A stretch of DNA of 64,000 nucleotides, taken from contig JALFRW010000005.1 in the NCBI GenBank assembly GCA_022778715.1, positions 186,001 to 250,000 of the forward strand, given 5' to 3'. The position numbers were made by a program, and so were the translations under genes. Position 1 is the first letter of the stretch; each line of letters opens with the position of its first letter. This document shows positions 43,401 through 51,544 of the stretch, one piece after another. Below the pieces are notes generated by a model. That model saw only the letters and a list, made by a program, of their open reading frames with translations. It was not told the DNA's origin and made no database searches. The stretch is from Ezakiella sp. (GTDB lineage: Bacteria > Bacillota > Clostridia > Tissierellales > Peptoniphilaceae).

Positions 43401-46400
43401 AAATGCCAAAATTGGAAGCAAGCTTAAACTTGGAACAAAACAAACAAAATGTTGCAGTTCCAACCACAGCATTAACTGAAAATGACAAGAACAATATGTC
43501 GCTAACAATAGTTGATTCATCGGAACCGGGAGAAATAAGTGTTCCAAATATAACGGTTGTAAACAAGAAAACAGCGCTTGAGCTCAACTTGATAAAAGTA
43601 AATGAAATTGGCAATCCGTTATCCGGAGCAAAATTTGATATTATTAAGCTTGATGAAAATGGTAATGAAACTATTGATATCATCACACAAATTTCAGATA
43701 AAAACGGCAGAATCAAGTTTGAAAACCTGACGGAAGGAAACTATATTATCAGAGAAACAGAAGCGCCAACAGGTTATAAAAAATATCCGAATGAGTATAA
43801 AGTAAGGGTGAATGCCGGAAAAGTTTTCGTTACTGAAATTCTTAAACAAGGCAGCACACCAAAACCGAGATTTGAAATTCAAAACCCTCAAAATTATGTA
43901 GAGTTTTCATATTTGGACAATATACTCGTTAGATTGAAAGCTGAAGTTTCACAAATTCCAAATTCGGATGAATTTAATTTAACGCTAAAAGCGAAAGATA
44001 TTTCAAAAATTTTAGGCGGAAAATTTTTCTATATGGAATTTGATGATGACAATGTGGAAGTTAAATACAATGGCAACACGATAACCAACTTTAAAGTTAA
44101 CTTCGATGAATACGATGTCACACCGACAGTTTCAGATGATTATATTTTCACATTCAAATTAAAAAATTCCAACTTCGTCGGTGAAAGGACGATTGCACCA
44201 ATAAAATATGCATTCTTTAGAGGCGAAACTTTTAAAAACACGGATTATCCAATTGTGATTGAAAACAAATCGGCCTCAAGTGACACAGGTGACACTACAA
44301 TCAGTGAAATTCCTATTGAGCTTACAATAAATAATGAATTTAGAGTTAAAAACATACCAAACAACATTGGCAAGTTTACAATTTTAAAGAAAGATATTGC
44401 TAAGGATAAGAATGGAAATGATGTTGTGCTGGAAGGTGCAAAGTTCAAGCTGACAATGGTTGACGAAAACGGTGAACCGATTGTGGGAGAACCGCCTGTA
44501 GAAATCACGACCAATGAAGATGGTATTGCATTATTTAACAACTTGAAGGTTGGAAAATACAAGCTCGAAGAAACGGAAGCTCCAAGCGGATATGGAAAGA
44601 GTTTGATAACTTGGAAAGTTGTGATTGCTGAAGACGGAACCACAACGATAACGCAAGTGTATCCGAAAGGCTATGTAACAGATTTCGAACCGACAGATGA
44701 TAAATATATTATCACGAACAAAGAAAACAAATTCAGAATTCACAAAGTTGATGCAGTTACTGCTTCAAAGGCGCTTAAAAATGTAGAATTCAAATTGACC
44801 AAGAGTAATGAAAACGGTGACATTTTGGAAGGTGCAACATCTGTTACAAAATATACCGACCAAAGCGGGGATTTGATTTTTGACAAGCTGGACGATGGCT
44901 ATTACAGATTGGAAGAAAGCAATGTTTCCGGCGATTACTACGATTTGCAAATTTTCTATATCGTAAAAGTGGAAAATGGCATAGTAAGCTATACTAAAGC
45001 GCTATTTAAGACAGATAACTATCAAAGAATTACGACCAGTGTTACAACACATGTTAACTACAAGGTTAAGTTCCTTAATAAAAATTATGATGCGGACGGA
45101 ACAGAAATCGCATATCCGGGATTTAGCATAGATTTATATGATGCCAATGAAATCTTTAAATATGACGATGACGTATTGGCGGCAACAAATAATAATAGCG
45201 GAGATTCGGGCGAATTCAGCAAAAAAACTGATGACACACCTTTAGACAACTCCAGCTACTATGTAAAGCTTAATTATAATGCCGGCACGGATCCTAATTG
45301 GCAAAGTGTTTATATAAAGACTGCAAGTAATGAAATCACAATTCTGAACTTCAAAAAAGGTTTCTATCAGAATGCAAGCGAAATTGACGGTATTCCGACT
45401 CAAGAAATTGTAAACTATCCGAGAGTTCAGGGAAATGGACGTTTGGAAGTCAGAAAATACGACGGTAAGGATTCGTCAATTGCTCTTGAAGGAGTTAAAT
45501 TCAGGATCTTCAGTACAAATGGTTATGACAATATTCTGACAACAGATGCAACGGGTAAAATTGAAATAAACAATCTCGACAACGGATATTACACCGTTCA
45601 GGAAGTTTCAACAGTGGATGGATATGTTCTGGACCAAACGCCAAGACATTTTATAATTGGCGGCACATTCAAAGTTCCGGAAAACGTGCAAGGCAAGGAT
45701 GTAACAAGCCTTGTAAGCTTTGACGGAAAACCAACCATTGAAATGTCAAATGATAAAGGAGACGCTATGAATCCGAAGCAAATAAAACCGAACGATTCTG
45801 AAGCATTTTTCATTAGCAGTAAATTCAAATTTGAAAATCCGGAAGATGAAAATGCGAAGATTAAACCGGGTGACTATTTCTTGCTGGAACTAAGCGACAA
45901 TATTAACACCTACGGTATTGCCTCGGAAGATGAATCTTATCTGAAGCTGATTGGACCTATTGGAATTCTTGCAGAAGGGGATTTTGAAATAAGTGGCGGC
46001 AGGAGATATATAAAATACACATTCACAAATTTTGTGAATACTCAATATCCTGAATACGCCGAAACAAACACCACTTATCACATCGACCCGCAAGTAGTTT
46101 TGCACACTGGAAATCAAAATGTTTATACAAAGCTCAATAACGACACAAGAGCTTTCACAATCAATGTTTTTTATTCAGAAAACACTTATAAAGGGTATGT
46201 AGCTTATCCGAACTCTGTAAACAGAATAGTTCACGCAGACTGGACAAAAGGAGAATATGAAAATATCATCTATGTAAATAGAGAAAAACAAAATCTTTCA
46301 AATGCAATTTTGAACTTTGGCTATGACGAAATTAACAGCAATTACAACTTGCTTAATATGAACGGCGTTGATTATGAAATCTACAGAGTAAACAGCAATT

Positions 46401-47722
46401 ACGATGTGTTAAATACAATGCCGGAATCCTATGGTTTAGATTTGAAAAACACAAATTATTATACAAATCAAACCGCAGGTTACAATAACAATAACAGCGT
46501 TTATGTACAAAATGGCAGATTGTATGTGAACTTTGGCGATGATATGTATAATGGAAATCCGTATATTATAGTTGTTAAAGGCAAGTTTGACAATTCCGAC
46601 AAAGGAATGCCGCTAACCACAAGACAAAGACTCAAAGCAGATTATTTATACAATGGTTATTGGTATTTTGGGGAATCTATGAGCGGAACAAGAACTGACC
46701 CGTATTATAACGACAGTGAAACCAACGGCGTAGTGCTTCTAAATGTTAAAAACTATCAAAACAGCATTGAATTCACCAAAGTGGGAGCAAAGAAATCAGG
46801 AGTTTCAAAGCCGGTGGGCTCAGGAGATCAAGAAACGAATATTGTTATCGAAGCAATTGACAACCCGTTAAAAGATGCAGAATTTGTGCTCGCAAAAGAC
46901 GAAAACGGCATAGTAGAATATAGAGCGCTATTAAATGGAGCATACACTTGGGTTAAAGATATAGCTAACGCCGAAAAAATCAAATCGGACGAAGTCGGTA
47001 AATTTGGCTGGAAAGGTTTGGCACCGGGTTCATATATTGTGTATGAAACGAAAGCGCCAAACGGATACAAATTACCGATCGATGATAATGGAAATTTAAA
47101 ACCTGTTTCAGAGTTTGAAGTAAGCGACGATTATAAAATAGTGTTAAAAGAAGGTTATTCAAGCGTAATCAAAAATTACACTGAAAATATCGAAGTTGAA
47201 TTTGAAAAATCCGATAAAGAGCTTGATGCTTTCGGAAATAGAATTACTCTTGAAGGTGCACAATTTGGTCTTTACAAACGCAAGAAGAACGTAGACGGAA
47301 GATATATTGAGCCTGCTCAATATATTCCGGTGGATGACAATATTGACGAAATTACATCAGAAAAGATTTCGCAATTATACACCGTTGAATCAGGATTTAG
47401 AGGATTATTTAAGTTCAAAGTAAAAGTTGACGAAGAATATGCAATAAAAGAACTCAAAGCACCAAAAGGATATCAACTGCCAAAAGATTTTGTTATCTGC
47501 TTTAAGGTTCAAAAAGATGCCGACGGTAACAATCTTGTGTTAATTAAAAATGATGCCGGAGAATGGATTAATAAAGCCGATGGTCCGGTTTCGGTAGTAA
47601 ACAACAAGACAGAATATCCGGCAACGGGCGGTATGGGAACGATTATTTTCACTATGATTGGTATGCTTTTGATGGTAGCCTCAGTAATTTTCTTTAAGAG
47701 AAGGGAGGTGCTTGAAATTTGA
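34499..47722 (+). CDS. Giant (4407-aa) LPXTG-like anchored, multi-CnaB/prealbumin-domain surface adhesin with VWA-like domain
   Basis: TTG start after aaaggaga; signal peptide (KILSIVFAFLMIFEQVISA). About 10 SpaA/CnaB-like modules with E-box patterns (YRLDEIITPEGF, YIVRETKTPAGY, YYLYETEPLDNY, YKLSETKAPDGY, YIIRETEAPTGY, YKLEETEAPSGY, YRLEESNVSGDY, YTVQEVSTVDGY, YIVYETKAPNGY, YAIKELKAPKGY). VWA-like segment; C-terminal YPATGG + TM + KRRE sorting signal. Confidence 0.92.
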   Translation: MKSRSIKILSIVFAFLMIFEQVISATTAVDIMSTSDAPLKESATSIISDNNVTDIVAPTIEENSEAKDIITTPNTNENDGAVDLVTPQENKETNTLIENNNAVDLITDDNQADGLTPAENDDEPVLLFNNVTENFISSENLNENNDENAEEIGNENPGSLPADWYSNNAKPWSVYREPKLVYKTGEELDLNDLLIEVKTGNSGSLLDIMDILDDATIEITRTNAETGEEILMDAPVNENETLTIHMEGVEDIVLNIVVDDEDKMDEEYEAFQENLIKGEFNDGLDFSLYLIKKGLSEKPVVAYSLNPFKLTPAGKDIDGKLQSGSIYNETPDYRFAGVEIENKVKAILSESKKAAEEAELANNHKDIRNKLVTQLAIWNAVAGFKPVIKDETTPIINDPIAPPEEIENTDNAEALKAQDETTESADAPEAEAHDETAPIEELEETAQEDAEIGAEENKNELELTDTEDTKKTLKFDLSEIDLPYDEVELNEEEAQYYNFLIELSNYEENEKNAADEDDKDEIKVYLAKDELEADLVTIGQSDLDLIERVDIDAQFIVKEYKFIPQFIAGDTLGMLGFGKPKEYNFKLVSTVKSNRKIAEGDVFRVKIMSDKYAPVFDGENYAVNDIVIDDEVVATAKYDEEIKEIVYTFVKDLDTNTFEFTQEFEKNRKEELEIAPFMSLMRLASFYSEEQTDLSTDAPETDKPEISPEEKLTAVASPLVEDAPQETLELMVGETPISAVTSGISVDGWNDKSFRLITTVQAVSKPWAIPAGWKFTVNIGKYLKLDPKFELKALTDGNGRAWAYPTYDETKHEIIYTISQPITISTDLYINQLLAFDTEAIGNETEITIDIVLSSPGMAERAMPSIKVSKNDTRTEIPSAYVYEYGTKTAGNYPYSLPYSSKQYVGQDRTTMNWDITINTKAITDRLKDGTISLDNLGLALYAPLNQGLSNYKVSIPALGINNVPITLSTYDLYRYNRMINTNDIINRIGDNLNITVSAQIDTMASSYTLGIRLTPDVNYIKKIRENIVKNLVVAPPFIIQYLVDPNNSARFDKGFNLVDTRLATAEAPFDPNKKVISKTYNDPSRTMFAQIKNEGTRAVALTVSETLRIEDLDLRNVNNINIGSDIYAGTFDNIRLSNADPDITIFKPEINGTYSIYYSAKKVPKRSFDSKIRSMINTNALIPGTIIQYTFNGISNNLYNNTTINSDLILRKNYDLVEKVGGEQSAFVRLKANDTSDSDYHIGEQIWASQETGTSWRAGNTSKVIMRVVENYDLVHCFNWGATQPYDVDRDKWWDDNNSQYKIKRVVINKPEDLKPYLPTRVGRLESPFTLEQIYKYFKMGLREIEEHPEDYGISRVKEDLNKLEKYSMLRSAFVGRISSSPEIYNQHQKNWVSPYDTELLESNRQVENLLSFCRAHERDWNNDIDQSVELIAYVNPLSTDGSNVGINRNLKQNLITAHFYKPVYISKVTDELDAGGKPIVDESGKTKQVPVSGAKFLLTSSDGNRYEWVSTDKPKELYLAPGSYRLDEIITPEGFKKIDTVYFDVADSLDEEKSIRKNDIPIRISRPENQIVVFNRNKSPYVPPYDVIKQLHEDDTRSFASASREYAGGNYIAYKREILNLKHGENDDVELDIVGSNNLAHAYEPVYKTDPQPHYELDDTKITLKVTNKKSTPNDVVADVAFKKVNDLDYPLGDVEFTLYKEDGTVIESKYTYTDGVVIFRNLSPNKDANGKPISPRKYIVRETKTPAGYKVPHERYEVIVNEEGIVTVSPPIPENTSGQNPFKKFGLMLFRAFAAETPVNSTVNVNKYQILDTGYYDDYTQGVTRPDGEVIYGWGEQLSLTAEVLIDQNAKPADKFTVEFDKKIEPRGLTPSQGENPVNTFLPTPIYGTGGEILATAEYDSVTNSITYTFTDFVKQSLGSTINLSFSALGLNTKLVQKEGDYTFTNKIAGKAYTNNFHVKFWGFEWSGNDFAIKTAISEYNMDIGRVKSVTYLNPEYVIPENPEDWNGNRPAPTGDTTLILTTPYMEGNIDFEKMLIQPDGNGPKYVKSDLVKIYKVPSGSRLSAMVESMNPTEAGLSQLIELHKPLEYGVFPTKNEYQDIDGNYFIEDLDRTGIAIKFTAEDFKDENGGDCGIIIIANEPAKDNNRDIEHLAYWSYDDDPMKYIYKPSVVYRLDAEGSSADSNVFINSKIVNYRDNVGKFEIEKYDTKTDAPLEGVKFTLKDSENNIIGEENATTNEYGRLEYTDLKPGTYYLYETEPLDNYEPPKGRWVIEVDKNGNTSWWRDEEYVPGMSANGLFIGPMLFGATPLRAGEDDFNQNLVYNYEAGNAIVTTYAQKLVDGNNNFDGRYKIGLEIKPKAINKVIDDTTPAKKDVVYILPLFEAMNGAGFNNMLDAIGHQLEQFKEANSNGSDIKVALMGYDQDKQTITNGAVTVDEAKAALENLKPTAQPHNKGIIRAVDYVVNNWILSKQDYRSQPGTGNGFRRDADKLIIMGESDYYWETDQSISWTEFGHMGNGTSPAYNGWGEGNYGLMNFTNRINYYNNISGYRAINSDLRNFIVIDAYAEGFQKTFGKVDAEIRSGYSYEQYADAVGYLKGVQNIPVEIKFNDNFNIYLETKDENGVTKYTNIKSDKNGNFDNAWHDDKNPYDETNRTINLKDGELTLNINDTANIEFEVKANPNVSLTPGVYPLLESISVDGVKLEEKVGENLIQLVPNAKIDTNPQFTLNTNWMGIDSSDLVMKITIVEPKGDRHYVELNKENDYSYVDTEGKIDYRSSIIDEGIELYHSGDLDPDTHEPIDASKNLIGKGYWYEWRFDRNIQGRTNINIYKSEDYQPLIEIGNIPKEKGEFKITKTDENDRKLAGAVFELKKLNSDGTFEQLKDADGNVIGVKTSGVDGLIVYSGLDEGTYKLSETKAPDGYEAISNTWTITVDAGGKTTVKKDENVKPNAQSTNYGPLQFSEAAKMPKLEASLNLEQNKQNVAVPTTALTENDKNNMSLTIVDSSEPGEISVPNITVVNKKTALELNLIKVNEIGNPLSGAKFDIIKLDENGNETIDIITQISDKNGRIKFENLTEGNYIIRETEAPTGYKKYPNEYKVRVNAGKVFVTEILKQGSTPKPRFEIQNPQNYVEFSYLDNILVRLKAEVSQIPNSDEFNLTLKAKDISKILGGKFFYMEFDDDNVEVKYNGNTITNFKVNFDEYDVTPTVSDDYIFTFKLKNSNFVGERTIAPIKYAFFRGETFKNTDYPIVIENKSASSDTGDTTISEIPIELTINNEFRVKNIPNNIGKFTILKKDIAKDKNGNDVVLEGAKFKLTMVDENGEPIVGEPPVEITTNEDGIALFNNLKVGKYKLEETEAPSGYGKSLITWKVVIAEDGTTTITQVYPKGYVTDFEPTDDKYIITNKENKFRIHKVDAVTASKALKNVEFKLTKSNENGDILEGATSVTKYTDQSGDLIFDKLDDGYYRLEESNVSGDYYDLQIFYIVKVENGIVSYTKALFKTDNYQRITTSVTTHVNYKVKFLNKNYDADGTEIAYPGFSIDLYDANEIFKYDDDVLAATNNNSGDSGEFSKKTDDTPLDNSSYYVKLNYNAGTDPNWQSVYIKTASNEITILNFKKGFYQNASEIDGIPTQEIVNYPRVQGNGRLEVRKYDGKDSSIALEGVKFRIFSTNGYDNILTTDATGKIEINNLDNGYYTVQEVSTVDGYVLDQTPRHFIIGGTFKVPENVQGKDVTSLVSFDGKPTIEMSNDKGDAMNPKQIKPNDSEAFFISSKFKFENPEDENAKIKPGDYFLLELSDNINTYGIASEDESYLKLIGPIGILAEGDFEISGGRRYIKYTFTNFVNTQYPEYAETNTTYHIDPQVVLHTGNQNVYTKLNNDTRAFTINVFYSENTYKGYVAYPNSVNRIVHADWTKGEYENIIYVNREKQNLSNAILNFGYDEINSNYNLLNMNGVDYEIYRVNSNYDVLNTMPESYGLDLKNTNYYTNQTAGYNNNNSVYVQNGRLYVNFGDDMYNGNPYIIVVKGKFDNSDKGMPLTTRQRLKADYLYNGYWYFGESMSGTRTDPYYNDSETNGVVLLNVKNYQNSIEFTKVGAKKSGVSKPVGSGDQETNIVIEAIDNPLKDAEFVLAKDENGIVEYRALLNGAYTWVKDIANAEKIKSDEVGKFGWKGLAPGSYIVYETKAPNGYKLPIDDNGNLKPVSEFEVSDDYKIVLKEGYSSVIKNYTENIEVEFEKSDKELDAFGNRITLEGAQFGLYKRKKNVDGRYIEPAQYIPVDDNIDEITSEKISQLYTVESGFRGLFKFKVKVDEEYAIKELKAPKGYQLPKDFVICFKVQKDADGNNLVLIKNDAGEWINKADGPVSVVNNKTEYPATGGMGTIIFTMIGMLLMVASVIFFKRREVLEI

Positions 47723-47912
47723 TACCGGAATTGGAGATAGGCAGGGCGCATGACCCATAGCAACCGGGCAGCCTCGATTGAATAAAAGAGAGTCAAACAA
47801 AAAATGAAAAAACAAATATGATAAGTACGGCTTGGCACGATAAAACAAGCAAGGATGAAAAATATAAAAGACAAAACAATATGGAGCAAATAGAATTTTG
47901 AAGGAGAAAATT

Positions 47913-50291
47913 ATGAACAAGAAATTCAAATTTTTAACTGTGCTATTAGCACTAGTAATGGTACTCACAACAGTTGTACCGGCAAAGGCAGGAGCCGATC
48001 TGGGAGACAAAACAAGCAAAGATCCGAATGCTGTAACTTCGACAGTTACGTTGCACAAATTAATGATGACAGAAGCAGAATTAAATAATTGGACGCAAGT
48101 AGGCGAAGAAAAATATGACGGCACACAAAATCTTGATGAATTTGCACAAAATCTCGGCAAGACATTGACAGAAGTCCCAAATGTATATTTTGCATTAAAA
48201 TTGGAAAAAGGACAAACAGCAGCCAGATTGAAAGCAGATGGCTCGGGAGAATACGAAACTTTTACTTTAACAGAAGATATGTATGTAAAAGCGGTTAAAA
48301 CACAAGCTGAATTAAAGGCAGATCCTAACAATTATGATAAAACTTTAACACCTTTAACAGTAAATATTGGAGACCCGGCAGTTTCATATGTAGTAGTTAC
48401 TAATGATGTTGAAGAAGCAGTTGGCGGTCTTACAAAAGGTGACGGTATTAAATTCTTTACTGAACAATTAAAAGGCGTATTTTTAATCGACGAAATCACA
48501 GAAAAGACTACCTATAAGAATGATGGTTCAGTTATCACAGACTCTAAAGCTGTTCCTGTAAAAATCACTTTACCACTCGTAAATAGTGAAGGTACAGTTC
48601 TAGATGCACATGTTTATCCAAAGAACACAGAAAATAAACCGCAAATCGATAAAAACTTCTTAAAAGAAAATGATTTATCAGTAGTTGAAGCAAACGAAAC
48701 AGGAACAACAGCAGGTGCAGAATATGCTAACTATAAAAAGAAAAAGGCATTAGCATCAGCTCAAATTGGTAAGATTGTACCATACGAAATTAAAACTGAA
48801 ATCCCGGCAAAAGCTAAATACAAAACTGCTGTATGGGACGATAAGATGACTGAAGGTCTAACATTTAACAAAACAACAGATACAAATATTGCAGATAAAG
48901 ATAAATTAATTGCTAAGGTTATTTATCAAAGAGCGGACGGTTCTTTAGATACTGACAATGCAGTAACATTAGAAAAAGATAAAGATTACACTTTAACAGA
49001 AACTGACAATGGTTTTGTTCTTGAATTATTGGAAGGAACAGCAGCTCAAGGAGCTGAAAGAGCAACGGGACTTTATTTAATTAATGAACAGGAAAAACCT
49101 GTTACAGTTATGATTACCTATTCAGCAACATTAAATGAAAAAGCTGTTGTTGATATTCCTGAATCCAATGATGTTATGTTCCACTATGGCAACGACTCTT
49201 CATTCGGAAACACACCAATTCCTACAAAACCAAACAATGAAACAGGCAACTTGACTGTTACTAAGAGCTTCCCGGGAGTTACAGGAGATTGGGTTGAAGG
49301 TGAAGAAGTTATAGTTACACTCTACAATGCTCAAACCGGAGAAAAAATCGGTGATACAATCACCTTAACAAAGGATAATCCAAGCCATACTTGGAAAAAT
49401 CTTGACAAAGACACTGAATACAAAGTTGTTGAAACCTTTAAACCGGGATACAAAGCAACTTATGGCGTGGACGGAAATGGTAATATCACAATTAAAAACG
49501 AAAAATCAAATAACCCGGAACCGTTGAATCCGGAAGGACCGAAGGTTGAAACATTTGGTAAGAAATTTGTTAAGACAAATGACAAAGAAGGAACTGATCA
49601 AAAGAGATTGGCAGGAGCAGAATTCTATGTTAAAAACGAAGCTGGAGAGTATCTAGCTTTAAAATCCGGTCAAACAGTTGCAGCAGAAGTAACTGCTTAT
49701 GAAACAGCACAAAATAATTATTTAGCATTGGTTAATGCATACAATTCAGCAGTTCTTGAAGCTGAAAAAAATGATACAACGGTAGTATTCCCATGGACTA
49801 ACGGAGCAGACACTTATAATACATTGGAAGAACTTAAAGCAAAATTGGAAGAATTAAGAGTTGCACGTGACACAGCTTTTAAAGCATCAAGAACAAATTA
49901 TGTTTGGGTTGCTGATAAAGCAGATGCTCTAGTATTAACTTCCGATATTGAAGGTAGATTTGAAATCACCGGACTTGATAAGGGAACTTATCTTTTAGAA
50001 GAAAAAACACCACCAACAGGATTTGCTAAAATCGAAGATCAAATATTTGAAGTTGGCCCAGGCACATACACAGCCGGAGAAATTCATTATAATAAAGCTG
50101 ATGAAACTGTGACGGAAGGTGGAACAGAAAAACCTACAGATGCACAAAGAGTAATCAATAAGAAGGTTACAATTCCGCAAACAGGTGGTATCGGTACAAT
50201 TATCTTCACAGTTGTCGGTATTCTTTTAATGGGCGGAGCAGCAATTGCTCTTAAGCGACGTAAGGAAGACGAACTAGAAGGTTTAGCATAG
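47913..50291 (+). CDS. Major (backbone) pilin, isopeptide-forming SpaA/FimA type
   Basis: Signal peptide; pilin motif VYPKN; E-box YLLEEKTPPTGF; sorting signal IPQTGG-TM-KRRK. Start refined from 47898 to the ATG after aaggag. Confidence 0.92.
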   Translation: MNKKFKFLTVLLALVMVLTTVVPAKAGADLGDKTSKDPNAVTSTVTLHKLMMTEAELNNWTQVGEEKYDGTQNLDEFAQNLGKTLTEVPNVYFALKLEKGQTAARLKADGSGEYETFTLTEDMYVKAVKTQAELKADPNNYDKTLTPLTVNIGDPAVSYVVVTNDVEEAVGGLTKGDGIKFFTEQLKGVFLIDEITEKTTYKNDGSVITDSKAVPVKITLPLVNSEGTVLDAHVYPKNTENKPQIDKNFLKENDLSVVEANETGTTAGAEYANYKKKKALASAQIGKIVPYEIKTEIPAKAKYKTAVWDDKMTEGLTFNKTTDTNIADKDKLIAKVIYQRADGSLDTDNAVTLEKDKDYTLTETDNGFVLELLEGTAAQGAERATGLYLINEQEKPVTVMITYSATLNEKAVVDIPESNDVMFHYGNDSSFGNTPIPTKPNNETGNLTVTKSFPGVTGDWVEGEEVIVTLYNAQTGEKIGDTITLTKDNPSHTWKNLDKDTEYKVVETFKPGYKATYGVDGNGNITIKNEKSNNPEPLNPEGPKVETFGKKFVKTNDKEGTDQKRLAGAEFYVKNEAGEYLALKSGQTVAAEVTAYETAQNNYLALVNAYNSAVLEAEKNDTTVVFPWTNGADTYNTLEELKAKLEELRVARDTAFKASRTNYVWVADKADALVLTSDIEGRFEITGLDKGTYLLEEKTPPTGFAKIEDQIFEVGPGTYTAGEIHYNKADETVTEGGTEKPTDAQRVINKKVTIPQTGGIGTIIFTVVGILLMGGAAIALKRRKEDELEGLA

Positions 50292-50388
50292 TTATTGATT
50301 TGTTTTAATAGTTATGTTTAAGGCAAGGTTTGGACAAGTCTTACAGATTTGTCCAAGCTTTGGCATATAAAAAAGGGAGGTAGATGCC

Positions 50389-51390
50389 TTGGTTAAAAAT
50401 AAATTTAGATTATTAAACTTAATATTGGCATTTTGCCTTTTGTTTTCATTTGTTCCGCTTTTGGCGAGTGGCGAGATTCGCGTGAATATCAATCTTTGGG
50501 ATTTTTATGACAGCGAGGAAGTGAAAGAGCTTCTAAAGGATGCTAGCGTGAAGATTTGGCGTATTCAAGATGGAGATATGGAAATTTCCGAAAGGAAGGC
50601 TTTTGTTAAAAACAATCAAGAGCTTTTAGATTCCGGTTTAAATGAAGATTTAGATTATATTGGCAGGTTTGAACAAGAGAATGGCGTGGTTAGCGTTATG
50701 CTCGCTCCGGGGCTATATTATGCGCGCGTGGTTGGAATTGACAGGGAAAAGATTAAAGTTTCAGATTTTGTTTTTTATGTTTCAGAGGAAAAGAAAGATA
50801 AGGACGGATTGATTGAAATTAATCCAAAACATGAAGTTCCACATAATCCGGATACACCGCCACCTCCGGACAACCCGCCGGACAACCCGCCGGAGAATCC
50901 ACCCGAAATTCCACCGGAGGTACCGCCTGAAACGCCTCCCGAAACTCCGCCATACGGGCCAAGGAAAATGGGACGTGCTTATTTTAAAAAGATTGATTTT
51001 AAGTCAGGAAAGCCGGTTTACGGCGTCGTTTTCAGGGTGACACAAGAGGTGGACGGCAAGCAACAAAATCTTTTAAAAGATGGTAAGCTATTTACAGTGA
51101 AATCAGGTGAGGACGGTTGTTTTGATTGTGTGCTTAATTATGGCGATTATGCACTTTGGGAAATGAAGCAAGCTCCGGGCTATGAGCAACTTACAGATGC
51201 TATTTATTTCACTGTTGACGGAGACGATCCAAGGCTAAGACTTAATATTGAAAATAGACCGTTTGGTAAACGACCACTTCCAAAGACCGGCGACTTGGTT
51301 TTTCCTATGTTGTTTGTGCTGGGAACTATAGTATTCGTGTTTGGTTTTATTTACCAAAAGAAGAATTTTGAAGTTAAAAAAAATAATTAG
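50389..51390 (+). CDS. Minor/anchor pilin, SpaA-like with Pro-rich linker
   Basis: TTG start after gggagg; signal peptide; PPPPDNPPDNPPENPPEIPPEVPPETPPETPPYGP linker; CnaB-like YALWEMKQAPGY; LPKTGD sorting signal. Confidence 0.88.
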   Translation: MVKNKFRLLNLILAFCLLFSFVPLLASGEIRVNINLWDFYDSEEVKELLKDASVKIWRIQDGDMEISERKAFVKNNQELLDSGLNEDLDYIGRFEQENGVVSVMLAPGLYYARVVGIDREKIKVSDFVFYVSEEKKDKDGLIEINPKHEVPHNPDTPPPPDNPPDNPPENPPEIPPEVPPETPPETPPYGPRKMGRAYFKKIDFKSGKPVYGVVFRVTQEVDGKQQNLLKDGKLFTVKSGEDGCFDCVLNYGDYALWEMKQAPGYEQLTDAIYFTVDGDDPRLRLNIENRPFGKRPLPKTGDLVFPMLFVLGTIVFVFGFIYQKKNFEVKKNN

Positions 51391-51410
51391 TTTTTTCTAA
51401 TTTAAAATAT

Positions 51411-51482
51411 GAGCGACTTTTCGGTCGCTCGTACATACATATCCTACGATTTTTGCAATCGCAGGATTTTATTTTATATTTT
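51411..51482 (+). terminator. Tandem hairpins incl. probable terminator between pilins and sortases
   Basis: gagcgac-ttttcg-gtcgctc and atcct a cgat ttttgca atcg c aggat followed by T-rich tract. Confidence 0.7.
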
Positions 51483-51544
51483 TGGGTGCGTGTTTCATTC
51501 ACACGAACAAAGTTCATAAAGTATGTGTAATGAAGGAGTTATTT

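Noticed and set aside
34902-47889. Numerous minus-strand ORFs opposite the giant adhesin
   Set aside because: Low-complexity Phe/Leu/Ser/Cys-rich translations typical of antisense frames of Lys/Glu/Asn-rich genes; no RBS or family signal.
47723-47912. SAM-I (S-box) riboswitch upstream of the major pilin
   Set aside because: Only the AUGA...AGCAACC string is reminiscent; the P2 kink-turn hairpin and GGUGCUAAUUCC core are not found. Kept only as an unassigned leader.
50850-50960. CRISPR-like or tandem DNA repeat
   Set aside because: Explained by the Pro-rich PPxxPP protein linker; units are irregular with no unique spacers. No CRISPR array seen in the window.
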